Made by a program: the position numbers and the translations under genes
Shown here: positions 16,198-24,879 of the stretch, piece by piece
How the letters are laid out: every line of letters starts with the position of its first letter
Position numbering within the stretch: the first letter of the stretch is position 1
NCBI GenBank assembly: GCA_025929535.1
Contig: JAICLZ010000020.1
Coordinates: 1-61,506 of the forward strand
Origin: Gemmatimonadaceae bacterium
GTDB taxonomy: Bacteria; Gemmatimonadota; Gemmatimonadetes; Gemmatimonadales; Gemmatimonadaceae
DNA length: 61,506 bases
Direction: 5' to 3'
The notes under the pieces: model-generated
The model's database searches: none
What the model saw: the letters and a program-made list of their open reading frames with translations, nothing else
Told to the model about the DNA's origin: nothing

Positions 16198-16557
16198 GGG
16201 GACACCTCCGGTGGGTATTCCGCGATACCTCGCGCCAGGGCAGGCGAGGACAACAGCAGAGCAACCCACAGTAGCTCTCGATTGTGTCGTGTCCAGAGAT
16301 TCGACGCGAACAGCTCCGCCTGCGTGGTGAGGACCACGTTCATGACGGCGAGAATCAGCCAACGGCGAAGCATTGCCTTCAATGTCCTGAACGAAGATCT
16401 CCAGGCACGCGTTATCTTCTGCACCTTCTGATTCGGCCGACAGTTCTGGCAGTACTCGCGGCGTCACCGAGGACGCACGTGATCGTACCGGACTACTTCG
16501 TGCCGACGCTATTCAAATGACTCTCCGCGCTCACGACTTACAATAATCTCGATTGTC
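16198..16557. other. Divergent intergenic region, 360 bases
   Basis: This stretch lies between the start of the cupredoxin lipoprotein (minus strand) and the start of the cupin gene (plus strand). A hydrophobic minus-strand frame crosses it but runs into the lipoprotein gene and is not supported. No hairpin, repeat or RNA gene was found. It should hold both promoters. Confidence 0.5.
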
Positions 16558-16920
16558 ATGACCGAAAAAATGGTGCACGAGCCACTCACTGTCATCAACC
16601 TCGCGGCCGAAGGCGCCGCCAGCACCGAGCCGTATCACAACGTGGTGATCAATCGCGTGAACGAGAGCTGCCTGCGATTGGCGGCGTTCGAGGTGGAATA
16701 CCGGTGGCACTTTCATCCGGATTCCGACGAGCTCTTCATCGTGGTGGACGGAACGCTCGAGATCGACTTCGTGAGCACGCCCACGCTGCACCTCACGGCG
16801 TGGGACATGATCACGATTCCCGCTGGCACCGTGCACCGCACGCGAGCGCGGGGACGCACTGTCAATCTCACCTTCGAGCACCTCGACGCGGCAACGACTT
16901 TCGTGGACGATCCGCGATAG
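16558..16920 (+). CDS. Single-domain cupin
   Basis: A 120-residue cupin barrel. The metal-site motif 1 is HFHPDSDELFIVVDGTLEI at about residues 51-69 (two His and a Glu-like position). Motif 2 is WDMITIPAGTVHRTRARG at about 82-99, which supplies the last His. The size and the 'MTEKMV..EPLTVINLAAE' opening match small mannose-6-phosphate-isomerase-like cupins. Such proteins bind a metal and act as isomerases, oxygenases or sensors; the sequence does not say which. It is transcribed alone, with its stop 43 bases from the end of the convergent permease gene. Confidence 0.88.
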   Translation: MTEKMVHEPLTVINLAAEGAASTEPYHNVVINRVNESCLRLAAFEVEYRWHFHPDSDELFIVVDGTLEIDFVSTPTLHLTAWDMITIPAGTVHRTRARGRTVNLTFEHLDAATTFVDDPR

Positions 16921-16962
16921 TCCACGGTGCGCACGTCGCATCATGCGCGCGCGCCTACCGTC

Positions 16963-19401
16963 TCACTCGGCGCGCAGAGCGATCAGCGGATCGACACCCG
17001 TTGCCCTGTGCGCCGGTACGTAGCACGCGAGCATGGAGGTGCCGAGCATGAGCGCGGCGACCATGCTGAAGGTGAGCGCGTCGAGCGGCACCACCTCGAA
17101 GAGCATGCCGCGCAGCAGCGTGGTGAGCGCCGCGGCACCTGCAATCCCCAACGCAACGCCCGTTCCGGCGGACACGAATCCCTGGCGCATGACCATGCGC
17201 ACGATGTCGCGGCGCTGCGCTCCCAACGCGGTGCGTACGCCGAACTCGCGCACGCGCTCGGCCGTCGCCTGATTGATCACGCTGTAGACGCCGATCACCG
17301 CCAGGACCAGCGCCGCGACGGAGAAGCAGACGAACAGCGTCAGGGCGAATCGGCGCGGCTTGAGGGACACGGCGGTCAGGTCATCCATCGTTTCCAGGTC
17401 CGCGATCGGGAGCGCCGGATTGAGCTCCGCCACCACGCGCTTGAGGCTGCGTTCCACCCGCGTCGGTTCCAGCGCCGTCCGAAGTACGACCACGACTCCT
17501 CCGGTTGGTGCCTGCGCATGCGGGACGTACAGTGTGGGCTCCGATGGCGCGTCGAGCGCCACCTGCCGCACGTCGGCCACCACTCCAACGATCTCGCGCT
17601 CGCTCGGCGGACCATAGAACGCGAGCTTCACGTGCTGGCCGATCGGATCCTCGCCGCCCCAGTATCGTCGAGCCATGGATTCGCTGATCACGGCCACCGG
17701 CACGCTCGACGAGTCGTCGGCGCTCGTGAACAGCCGTCCGCGGTGCAATGGAATCCGCAGCGCGTCGAACGCGCCGGGTGTCAGCGATGTCATGTGCACG
17801 GACGGCTCCTCGCCCGCCGGCACCGGCCGGCCATCGAGCGTGAACGTGCCCTTGTCCGCTTCTATCGCCATGCTGAGTGGCAGCGATGATGTCGCGCCCG
17901 ACGCCACGACTCCGGGAATTGCCCCTGCGCGGTCCACGAGCCGGGCGATGAAGTCGCGCCGGGTCGCGGGCGTCTTGTTCCACTGGTACACGAACACCGT
18001 CGCGGCAAGCACGTGATCGGTGTGGTAGCCGCGGTCGGCGCGCACCACCGCGAGGAAGCTCCGCACGAGCAGCCCCGTGCCCACCAGGAGCACCATCGCC
18101 AACGCGATCTCGGTGATCACGATCAGCCGTCGCAACCGATGCTGCCCCGCGCTGCTCAGCGCGCGTCCACCCGCCCTCAGCTCATCCGTGAGATCGGGGC
18201 GTGAGGCGCGAAGCGCGGGAATCACTCCGAAGGCGAAGGTCGCAATCACCACGATCGCCAGCGTGAAGCCGAGTGCGCGGCCATCGATTCTGATGTCGTT
18301 GACGCGCGGCAGCGACGCGGGGCTCAAGGTCCGTATGGTTGCGACTCCCCAGATCGCGAGCATCACTCCCGCAAGGCCACCCGCCAGTGCCACGAGCAGG
18401 CTTTCCGTCAGCACTTGTCGCACGAGGCGCTTTCGTGGTGCGCCGAGCGCGGTACGCACCGCGAACTCCAGACCGCGGCGAGTCGTCCGCGCGAGCACGA
18501 GATTGGCGACGTTCGCGCACGCGATCAGGAGCACGAAGCACACGGCGCTCAGCAGGAGATACAGCGCGCGCGAGCTGTTGCCCACGATCGTGTCGTTCAA
18601 CAGCTCGACGTTGGCGCCCACTTCCGCATTGGTCGCGGGGTATTCCGCGCTGAGCTGCGAGGCAACGCGGCCCATGTCGGCGCGTGCGGCCGCGACGCTG
18701 ACCCCCGGTCGCAGGCGCCCCACGGTGTGCCACCACGCGATGTTGCGAAGCTTCACGTCGGCGCTGTCCAGCACCTTGGGCACGTACATCTCCATCTTCG
18801 AGCTCGCCAGATAGGCGAAGTCCTGCGGCAGCACGCCGACGACCGTGACCGGAACGCGCCCGATCGTGAGATGCTTGCCGATGATGTCCGGGTCCGATCC
18901 GAAGCGTCGCTGCCAGGAGGCGTAGGTGAGAATCACGACGCGCTCGCCGTTCGCTACGAAGTCTCCACGCTGAAAGAGGCGACCCTTTTCGGGGCGTGCG
19001 TTCAGGACCGCAAAGAAATCTTGCGTCACGTTCCAGTTGTAGATCTGTTCCTCACCGTCCGGGCCCGTATAGTTCACCGCGAAGGGCTCGGCCGCGGCCA
19101 ACCCCTCGAAGGCCGCACTGCGCTCCCGCCAGGAGGCAAAGTTCCCCGGCGCGACATCGTCGTGATCGTTGCCTTTTTTTCTGTCGTCCTGAAACACGCT
19201 GACCAGGCGATCCGATTGCGAGAACGGCAGCGGCCGGAGCAGCACGCCATCCACGGCGCTGAAGATCGCGGAGTTGGCTCCGATTCCGATGGCCAGCGTG
19301 AGAACGGCGGCAAGGGTAAAGCCGGGCGATGCGCGCAGCGTTCGGAAGGCGTATCGCAGATCGGCGAGAAAGCTTTCGAGGTGTGCCATGAGGGATGCCA
19401 T
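16963..19401 (-). CDS. ADOP-type ABC transporter permease (MacB/FtsX fold), ATPase absent
   Basis: An 812-residue inner-membrane protein with two tandem MacB-periplasmic-core plus FtsX units, the layout of 'acidobacterial duplicated orphan permeases'. The first unit opens with DLRYAFRTLRASPGFTLAAV and AIGIGANSAIFSAVDGVLLR. The FtsX signature EFAVRTALGAPRKRLVRQ is at about residues 310-327 and its second copy EFGVRTALGAQRRDIVRM lies near the end. The family would export or extrude peptides or lipids using an ATPase in trans; none is encoded in this window. It lacks the extra N-terminal domain seen in the 27067 copy. It is divergent from an ECF sigma gene. An ATG at 19389 is an alternative start. 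Confidence 0.9.
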   Translation of the reverse strand: MASLMAHLESFLADLRYAFRTLRASPGFTLAAVLTLAIGIGANSAIFSAVDGVLLRPLPFSQSDRLVSVFQDDRKKGNDHDDVAPGNFASWRERSAAFEGLAAAEPFAVNYTGPDGEEQIYNWNVTQDFFAVLNARPEKGRLFQRGDFVANGERVVILTYASWQRRFGSDPDIIGKHLTIGRVPVTVVGVLPQDFAYLASSKMEMYVPKVLDSADVKLRNIAWWHTVGRLRPGVSVAAARADMGRVASQLSAEYPATNAEVGANVELLNDTIVGNSSRALYLLLSAVCFVLLIACANVANLVLARTTRRGLEFAVRTALGAPRKRLVRQVLTESLLVALAGGLAGVMLAIWGVATIRTLSPASLPRVNDIRIDGRALGFTLAIVVIATFAFGVIPALRASRPDLTDELRAGGRALSSAGQHRLRRLIVITEIALAMVLLVGTGLLVRSFLAVVRADRGYHTDHVLAATVFVYQWNKTPATRRDFIARLVDRAGAIPGVVASGATSSLPLSMAIEADKGTFTLDGRPVPAGEEPSVHMTSLTPGAFDALRIPLHRGRLFTSADDSSSVPVAVISESMARRYWGGEDPIGQHVKLAFYGPPSEREIVGVVADVRQVALDAPSEPTLYVPHAQAPTGGVVVVLRTALEPTRVERSLKRVVAELNPALPIADLETMDDLTAVSLKPRRFALTLFVCFSVAALVLAVIGVYSVINQATAERVREFGVRTALGAQRRDIVRMVMRQGFVSAGTGVALGIAGAAALTTLLRGMLFEVVPLDALTFSMVAALMLGTSMLACYVPAHRATGVDPLIALRAE

Positions 19402-19557
19402 ATGGTGCTATTGCTGCGAGCCGGCGCGTTGTTTACGGGCGGGACGGCACGAGCGCGCGGGCGGATCCGTGTAAACACGTCGAACGATCGTGCGAACTAC
19501 GATCGCGGGGGTGTGCCTTCATCCGAGCTCGTCGTCATCGTGTCGATCCAGTGAGTC

Positions 19558-20166
19558 GTGGCGCATCGATCCGCTCTGCGCTTCCCAATCGTGGTTGACG
19601 ATCCGCGCGAAGATGCAGTGCTGCTCGCTCTCGCGACGCAACATGATGAACGGGCCTTCGCGGTATTGGTGCGCCGCCACATTCGCTCGGCGGTGCTCCT
19701 GGCGGCGCAGCTGCTGGGCGACCGCGATGACGCGGAGGACGTGGTGCAGGATGCATTCACGATCGTGCACGAACGCGCCGCGAGCTTCGATGCCGAACGC
19801 CCTTTTCCGCCGTGGCTCTTCGGCATCGTTCGTCGACTTGCACGGAACGTGCGTGCGCGAACCGCCCGGCGCGCGCGGTTGATGCGACTGTGGGGCAGGG
19901 GCGACGCGTACGAGGCGGAGCGCTCGACGGAGAACGCATTGCTCGAGAAATTCGACGCTGCCCTGGATGCGGATGCCGCCCGACGCGCGCTGGGCACGCT
20001 CTCCTCCATGCAGCGTGCGTGCTTCGAGCTCGTCGCGCTTCGCGACGTGACGCCCGAAGCGGTGGCGGCGATGCACGGCATTGCCGAGTCGACCGTACGA
20101 CAGCATGTCTTCCGCGCGCGAAAGGCATTGCGGGGTGCACTCACACGTGGCGAGATGGGGTCGTAG
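19558..20166 (+). CDS. ECF-type RNA polymerase sigma factor
   Basis: A 202-residue sigma-70-family protein. Region 2 is seen in DERAFAVLVRRHIRSAVLLA followed by LLGDRDDAEDVVQDAF, at about residues 29-65. Region 4 is a C-terminal helix-turn-helix (MQRACFELVALRDVTPEAVA, then AESTVRQHVFRARKALRGAL). It recruits polymerase to stress-type promoters. It leads a three-gene run with a short membrane anti-sigma candidate and a ZraP-like periplasmic protein, so the signal is probably sensed outside the cytoplasm. The start is a GTG at 19558. The ADOP permease divergent to it is a likely target. Confidence 0.9.
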   Translation: MAHRSALRFPIVVDDPREDAVLLALATQHDERAFAVLVRRHIRSAVLLAAQLLGDRDDAEDVVQDAFTIVHERAASFDAERPFPPWLFGIVRRLARNVRARTARRARLMRLWGRGDAYEAERSTENALLEKFDAALDADAARRALGTLSSMQRACFELVALRDVTPEAVAAMHGIAESTVRQHVFRARKALRGALTRGEMGS

Positions 20167-20180
20167 ATCCGACGGGAGAG

Positions 20181-20525
20181 ATGATGACCATGGATGAGCT
20201 CTTCGACACCTCACGAATTCCCGATGATCCGGAGCACTGGGATGCTCTCGCTGCGCGCGTCGCGATGCGCGCGCGGCGTTCGCGCTCGCCCATCCTCTGG
20301 CTGGGCGAGCACAAGACCTCGTGGGCGGCAGCGGCTCTGCTGCTGGCCGCCTCGATGCTCTTTGCGGTGCTCCAGCAGCGCTCCCGGCTCGCCGCGTCCA
20401 CGGTCGCGTGGGCCGAAGCATTGGCACCCGAAGACGTGATGGGTCGCACGATCGCGACGCGAGACCGACCTCCCGCGCTCGGCATGCTGATCTTCACCTC
20501 CCCGGGCGGACCGGGGGCACCATGA
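20181..20525 (+). CDS. Short single-pass membrane protein, candidate anti-sigma factor
   Basis: A 114-residue protein placed 14 bases after the ECF sigma gene behind a GGGAG site. Residues 1-48 are cytoplasmic (MDELFDTSRIPDDPEHWDAL), then comes one membrane segment (AAALLLAASMLFAVLQQ), then a short outer tail (LAPEDVMGRTIATRDRP). Position and topology argue for an anti-sigma factor. It has no zinc-type HxxxCxxC motif, so it would bind sigma in another way. Three in-frame ATG codons (20181, 20184, 20190) could start it. Its stop overlaps the next start as ATGA, so it is coupled to the ZraP-like gene. Confidence 0.72.
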   Translation: MMTMDELFDTSRIPDDPEHWDALAARVAMRARRSRSPILWLGEHKTSWAAAALLLAASMLFAVLQQRSRLAASTVAWAEALAPEDVMGRTIATRDRPPALGMLIFTSPGGPGAP

Positions 20526-20899
20526 TGCCTTCCGGCGTAAAGGCGCTCCTCGTGCTGCTCGCAGTGCTTGTGGCCGGCATCGTGATCGGTCGAACGTACG
20601 AACGTCGCACCATCGCCCAGGCATCCGCTTCGCCGATGAGCCCCGACAACGTGATGCGCGTGCTGGAGCAGCAGCTCGTGCTCGACTCCGCGCAGCGCGT
20701 GCAGATCAGAGCCATACTTTCACGCCGGCAGTCCGCGATCGACGAGGCGTGGCGATCCGTTCGGCCCAGCGTGCGCGCGGCCGTGGACTCCTCGCAGATG
20801 GAGATCGTCGACGTGCTGCGACCCGATCAGCGCACGAAGTTCCTCCTGCTCCTTCACCGTTCGCATCCCATGTCGGCCGCGCTGCAGGGGCGGCACTGA
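20522..20899 (+). CDS. ZraP/CpxP-like periplasmic protein
   Basis: A 125-residue protein with an N-terminal membrane anchor (VKALLVLLAVLVAGIVIG) and a helical periplasmic part: VLEQQLVLDSAQRVQIRAIL, then SRRQSAIDEAWRSVRP and 'LRPDQRTKFLLLL'. The 'L.Ld..Qr..i..il..r...ld' heptad pattern and closing 'L.p.Qr.kf' are those of the LTXXQ/heavy-metal-sensor group, which includes CpxP and ZraP. These proteins sense metals or misfolded protein and damp envelope stress systems. As third gene of the sigma / anti-sigma unit (ATGA overlap) it is the likely periplasmic sensor. Confidence 0.8.
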   Translation: MMPSGVKALLVLLAVLVAGIVIGRTYERRTIAQASASPMSPDNVMRVLEQQLVLDSAQRVQIRAILSRRQSAIDEAWRSVRPSVRAAVDSSQMEIVDVLRPDQRTKFLLLLHRSHPMSAALQGRH

Positions 20900-20994
20900 G
20901 GGCGACTTCCGCGAGCCGGCACCGCAGGCCACATTGTCATCGTCGATAAACCGGCCCACAGCGTGCCGGGTGTCCTCCTCCAACGTGTCACGCC

Positions 20995-21375
20995 ATGAGC
21001 GACGACGCATCGTCATTCGAGTCCGCGAGCGTCGCTGCCGTTCTCGCGCAGCGCAGCCGGGAGGATCGGCGCGCGCTCCTCGATGAGCTGGTGGCGATGC
21101 TCGCCGAGGTCATTCCCGGCGTGCAGGTGGAGCGCGCATTGCTGCGACGGCACGTGAAGGCGATTCGGCTGCCGGTGGGCGGATTCATCTACGAGCTGAA
21201 GCGGCACGCGGACGACACGTTCGAGGCGAAACGGCAGCAGGAGGTGCGCGGCGTCGTCATCCGCGGCGATCCCATGGAGATCGACGCCTTTCTGGCCGAG
21301 CTGGGATTGGCACTCGATGTCGAGCTGAAGCGCACCGAGCGCGGACGCGACGCACTCCGCGAGTGGCTGAAGTAG
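20995..21375 (+). CDS. Hypothetical soluble protein
   Basis: A 126-residue protein with no signal peptide or membrane segment. It begins MSDDASSFESASVAAVLAQR, is mostly helical and charged, and contains the strand-like VKAIRLPVGGFIYELKRH and a late DPMEIDAFLAELGLALDVEL. The family is not recognised. It lies 50 bases before the double-YbjQ protein on the same strand with a clean gap, so they may share a transcript. Codon usage is typical of the window. Confidence 0.7.
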   Translation: MSDDASSFESASVAAVLAQRSREDRRALLDELVAMLAEVIPGVQVERALLRRHVKAIRLPVGGFIYELKRHADDTFEAKRQQEVRGVVIRGDPMEIDAFLAELGLALDVELKRTERGRDALREWLK

Positions 21376-21425
21376 CAACCACCGAATTCGTCGTCTCGTC
21401 GTATCACTTCACGTGAGGAGTCATC

Positions 21426-22268
21426 ATGCCGGACTACGTACCAGGATCCACAGCGAGCTTGCCCAGCGGCGCCGCCGATCGACTGCGTGCGATGCGCGGG
21501 ACGGGCGAACACCCTGCGTTCTTCACCAGTGATCTGACGATCGACGAATTTCTGCTCATCGAGCAGGCCGGCTTCGAGGCCCTCGGGCTCGTGCTGGGCT
21601 CCTCGATCTATCACGTCGGCTTTCAGTGGCAGAAGTGGAGCGTGAGCCAGGAGCTCCCCGTGTTGACGAGGGCGATGTACGACGCGCGGGAGCTCGCCAT
21701 GACGCGCATGGAAGAGGAGGCCGATCTCCTCGGCGGCGACGGCGTCGTTGGAGTACGTCTCGTCTTCAAGACGTACGCGATGGAGGAAGGTGTTCTGGAA
21801 TTTCAGGCCATCGGTACCGCGATTCGGCATCGCGAACGGAAGGGCAGCTTCCGGACGAAGGACAACCGCCCCTTCACCTCGGATCTGAGCGGGCAGGACC
21901 TCTGGAAGCTCGTTCGTGCGGGCTATCGTCCTGTGAGTCTGGCCATGGGAGCGTGCGTCTACCACATCGCGCACCTGAGCTTCATGCAGACGCTCAAGCA
22001 GGCGGGCCGGAACCAGGAAATGAAGGTGTACACCGAAGCGACGTATGCAGCGCGCGAGCTCGCGCTCGAGCGCATGCAGGCGGAAGCGGTGCGGCGCGGG
22101 GGAAGCGGCGTCGTGGGCGCGCGCGTGGAGGAATCGAATTGGGGCTGGGGCGCGAATGCGATCGAGTTCTTCGCGGTGGGAACGGCGGTCACGCGCATGG
22201 ATGGCGCAGCGGAGCCGCTGCCGCTGAGCGACGTGCAACGAGTGGTGACGTTCGACAGCGCCGGGTGA
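21426..22268 (+). CDS. Protein with two YbjQ-like (UPF0145/DUF74) domains
   Basis: A 280-residue soluble protein starting behind a GTGAGGAG site. Two similar halves can be aligned. The first has FFTSDLTIDEFLLIEQAGFE, 'YDARELAMTRMEEEADLLGG' and DGVVGVRL. The second has FTSDLSGQDLWKLVRAGYRP, TYAARELALERMQAEAVRRG and GSGVVGARV. Each half ends in a 'EF.aiGTAi' strand. The 'A...a...M..eA...Ga.gVvg' helix-strand is the signature of YbjQ/heavy-metal-binding pentamers. The fused pair suggests an internal duplication. Function is unknown; a binding or scaffolding role is likely. Confidence 0.78.
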   Translation: MPDYVPGSTASLPSGAADRLRAMRGTGEHPAFFTSDLTIDEFLLIEQAGFEALGLVLGSSIYHVGFQWQKWSVSQELPVLTRAMYDARELAMTRMEEEADLLGGDGVVGVRLVFKTYAMEEGVLEFQAIGTAIRHRERKGSFRTKDNRPFTSDLSGQDLWKLVRAGYRPVSLAMGACVYHIAHLSFMQTLKQAGRNQEMKVYTEATYAARELALERMQAEAVRRGGSGVVGARVEESNWGWGANAIEFFAVGTAVTRMDGAAEPLPLSDVQRVVTFDSAG

Positions 22269-22289
22269 GGCGCACGCGATGCTTCGCGC

Positions 22290-22745
22290 TCAGAACCGCT
22301 CGCCTCGCGCCTCGCGGGCCGAGCTGCCCAGCCCTCGAATGCGAGACCACATGGTGGAAAAGAACAGCAGCAATCCCGCTATCTGCGCGAATCCGCTCAG
22401 CACGATGAGCCAGCGAACGAACGCCGCCGCGAGCGTGGGGCGCAGCAACTCACCGATCGTTCGTGCGGCGGTGCCGACCGTGAGCAGCCAGTAGGCGGCT
22501 TCGACCAACGCGGGGCGATAGTGCGTATCGTTCTTGTCAGGTCGCGGAAACAGCCAGAGCGCAACGCCCAGAATCATCATCATCACGAAGCCGACGAACA
22601 GCGTGTGCGTGTGCGCGCTGACCTCGTATGGGGATGGCGGGCGTTGGCTCAGCTCGCGTCGCACGATCATCCAGCCGCCGATCAGAAGACCGGCGATCAG
22701 GAATGCGATCGCGGTCTTGATGTACCGCCGCACGAGCGAGTGCAT
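22290..22745 (-). CDS. Small membrane protein resembling part of haem-copper oxidase subunit I
   Basis: A 151-residue protein with four membrane segments. It carries EVSAHTHTLFVGFVMMMILG with VALWLFPRPD after it. The H-x-H at the top of a helix followed by a 'G.ALwlfPr' turn is like the start of subunit I of cbb3/NorB-type oxidases, but the protein is far too short to hold the full 12-helix core. It starts 3 bases after the NirK-type gene stop and is clearly co-transcribed. A role in electron delivery to, or assembly of, the copper enzyme is an inference from position. Confidence 0.75.
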   Translation of the reverse strand: MHSLVRRYIKTAIAFLIAGLLIGGWMIVRRELSQRPPSPYEVSAHTHTLFVGFVMMMILGVALWLFPRPDKNDTHYRPALVEAAYWLLTVGTAARTIGELLRPTLAAAFVRWLIVLSGFAQIAGLLLFFSTMWSRIRGLGSSAREARGERF

Positions 22746-22748
22746 CCA

Positions 22749-23909
22749 CTATTCCTCGACGACCAGCACGCCGATCGCACCCTTCTGTCCATGGCCGAAG
22801 GCGTGATTGACGAACACGAATTCGCCGGGAATGTCCGCCTGCATCTCGAAGATCATTCCGCCGCCGGCGGCCACGTCGAACGTCTGCACCCCGTGAATTG
22901 CACTTCCGGGCGGCGCGCCGAGATACACCGTGTCGAACTGCTCGCCCACGATGTGGAATGCGCACGGATGCGTCGGGCCCGCGTTCGCCACGTAAAACCG
23001 CACGAGATCGCCGCGCTTGACGTGAATCGGCGCGGTCTGGTATTGGCTCGGGCGACCGTTGAACGCGAACAGATCCGGAAGCGTGGCGAGCATTTTCACG
23101 TAATCGAACGGAGCCACGCCTTCGTGCGGCGACCCGAGATAGAACTCGTTCTGCACGAGCACGAATTCCTTCGCGCGGCGGAGCGGGGTCAGGGGATCGA
23201 CGACGAGCGCGCCGAACATGCCGGAGCCCATGTGCATGAGCACGGGCGCGGTACCGCAGTGATAGAGGAATACACCGCTGTATTTCGGTTTGTAGGTGAA
23301 GGACAGCGATTGTCCGGGGAGCACCGACCGAAAGGCGACCTTCGGATCGAGCTGCGCCGCGTGAAAGTCCATCGAATGCGGGATCGAGCCGGCGTTGGTG
23401 AGCGTGAACTCGACGGTGTCGCCCTGCCGCACGTGCACGATGGGTCCCGGGATGTCGCCTTCGAACGTCCACGCCGCCACCACCGTGTCCTCGCGCACGC
23501 GGATCGGCACCTCTCTCGCCGTGAAGTGCAGGCGCGTCGTGCGACTCGACGACACGGGAGGAAGCACCGGATCGAAGCGATGGAAGGCGATGTTGCCTCC
23601 GCCGCGCGTGGACGGGGTGCTGGACGACGCGGGCATTGCGTGTCGGAGCGCCGTATCGGTTCGACTGTCGGGGTTTTGAGGTGAATGCTCTGCGACCTTC
23701 GCGGCACTACTTGTCGTGTCGCCATGCTCGTGCTCGTGCTCGTGCTCCGGTTTGGAGCGCATGCACCCGGCGAGAAAGGTTGCGAGCGCCGACGCCTCGG
23801 CCAGAAACCTCCGCCGATTGCTGGGACGCGTCGTGATCGTCGCGAGGTCCGCGAGCGGCGCCGGCGTGTCGCGCGCCGGGGATGAAGACTCTTCCACCTG
23901 ATCGGGCAT
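22749..23909 (-). CDS. nirK: Copper-containing nitrite reductase-like multicopper oxidase (NirK type), Tat lipoprotein
   Basis: A 386-residue protein. Residues 31-49 carry a twin-arginine motif NRRRFL and a lipobox ending FLAGC (Cys49), followed by the His-rich HEHEHEH. Two cupredoxin domains follow. Type 1 copper ligands appear as H178, C218, H226 and M231 (PHSMDFHA; LYHCGTAPVLMHMGSGM). Type 2 ligands are H183, H217 and H369 (VFVNHAFGHG). The NirK catalytic pair is D181 and a His in HPCAFHIVG near 319. This set is diagnostic of the Cu-NIR class, which reduces nitrite to nitric oxide in the periplasm. It heads a unit with the small oxidase-like protein. No NO reductase is in the window. A start at 23972 is possible. 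Confidence 0.87.
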   Translation of the reverse strand: MPDQVEESSSPARDTPAPLADLATITTRPSNRRRFLAEASALATFLAGCMRSKPEHEHEHEHGDTTSSAAKVAEHSPQNPDSRTDTALRHAMPASSSTPSTRGGGNIAFHRFDPVLPPVSSSRTTRLHFTAREVPIRVREDTVVAAWTFEGDIPGPIVHVRQGDTVEFTLTNAGSIPHSMDFHAAQLDPKVAFRSVLPGQSLSFTYKPKYSGVFLYHCGTAPVLMHMGSGMFGALVVDPLTPLRRAKEFVLVQNEFYLGSPHEGVAPFDYVKMLATLPDLFAFNGRPSQYQTAPIHVKRGDLVRFYVANAGPTHPCAFHIVGEQFDTVYLGAPPGSAIHGVQTFDVAAGGGMIFEMQADIPGEFVFVNHAFGHGQKGAIGVLVVEE

Positions 23910-24183
23910 GGCTGGTGCGGTTGAAGTCCGGATTGACCGTGCGGGGCGATTCGCGCCTGCTGCGCAATCCACATACCGGCATCATACCGGCCTCACTGTC
24001 CGCCGGCATCACTGCTGCGCCTGCTGATGTCCCTCCAAGTCATAGACTAGCGTGCGGCACCAGGGAATGGATAGTGCAGAAAAAGGTGAGTCATTCATGA
24101 TCTTCGCGACTGTCGTTCGACGACGATCGCGCGATGCAGCGTGCCATGTAGCTCTCACGCTCACTGACAATACAGGAGGCGCC

Positions 24184-24807
24184 ATGTTCAAACCCAGGCT
24201 CCACGCACCAGCGTTGCTCGCATCCGCGATGGTCATCGCCGCGGTCGGCTGCAAGAAGTCGGACAAGGCCGCCGTCGACACCACCGCAGCGATGGCTCCC
24301 GCCGCAGCGGCACCGGCGGCGCCCGCGTCCTCGACGTCTGCAACTCCGACGAACGCGCCCCTGACGGATGCGAACATCGCGGCGATTCTCGATCAGGCGA
24401 ACATGTCGGACTCGGCCCGCGGCGCGCTGGCGGAAACCAAGGGCACGAGCACCGACGTGAAGAACTTCGGCAAGCTGATGATGGGGGAGCATCACGCACT
24501 CCGCAAAGCAGGGCAGAACCTGGTGAAGAAGCTCAACATGACGCCGACGTTGCCGCCCGGTGACAACAGCGAGGAACAGGCGAAGGCGGAGATGGACAGC
24601 CTCACCGCCATGCCAAAGGGCGCGGCATGGGACAAGGCGTACATCGACTTCGAGGTCACCTATCACGAGGCCGTGCTCTCGACGGCGACGAAGGCGCTGG
24701 GAGTGGCGCAGAATCAGGAGCTCAAGAACCTGATCAAGACCGCGGCGCCAACGCTCCAGCATCACCTCGATCGCGCGAAGGCGATTCAGAAAAAGCAGGG
24801 AGCGTAG
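24184..24807 (+). CDS. DUF4142 lipoprotein
   Basis: A 207-residue protein with lipobox VIAAVGC (Cys at about residue 23) and a CAGGAGG site before the ATG. An Ala/Pro/Thr linker (residues 30-55) leads to a DUF4142 four-helix domain: LTDANIAAILDQANMSDSAR, FGKLMMGEHHALRK, then YIDFEVTYHEAVLSTATKAL and LQHHLDRAKAI. The spaced His residues (GEHH, YHEA, QHHLD) are typical of this ferritin-like family and could bind metal. The family is common in Bacteroidota, Proteobacteria and Gemmatimonadota and is uncharacterised. It is divergent from the NirK gene. Confidence 0.87.
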   Translation: MFKPRLHAPALLASAMVIAAVGCKKSDKAAVDTTAAMAPAAAAPAAPASSTSATPTNAPLTDANIAAILDQANMSDSARGALAETKGTSTDVKNFGKLMMGEHHALRKAGQNLVKKLNMTPTLPPGDNSEEQAKAEMDSLTAMPKGAAWDKAYIDFEVTYHEAVLSTATKALGVAQNQELKNLIKTAAPTLQHHLDRAKAIQKKQGA

Positions 24808-24879
24808 CGCCTGCACCGTACGCGCTGGCTTCCCTCACCGCGGTGGACAGCCGGCGCGGATGCGCCTAGCGTTCGCTTC

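Noticed and set aside
15969..16424. Minus-strand frame with hydrophobic start (MLRRWLILAVMNVVL)
   Set aside because: It overlaps the clear start, ribosome site and signal peptide of the cupredoxin lipoprotein in another frame and has no family features.
23910..24183. Possible FNR/NnrR-type site upstream of the NirK gene
   Set aside because: I looked for TTGAT-N4-ATCAA or close forms and found none; the region has no clear palindrome.
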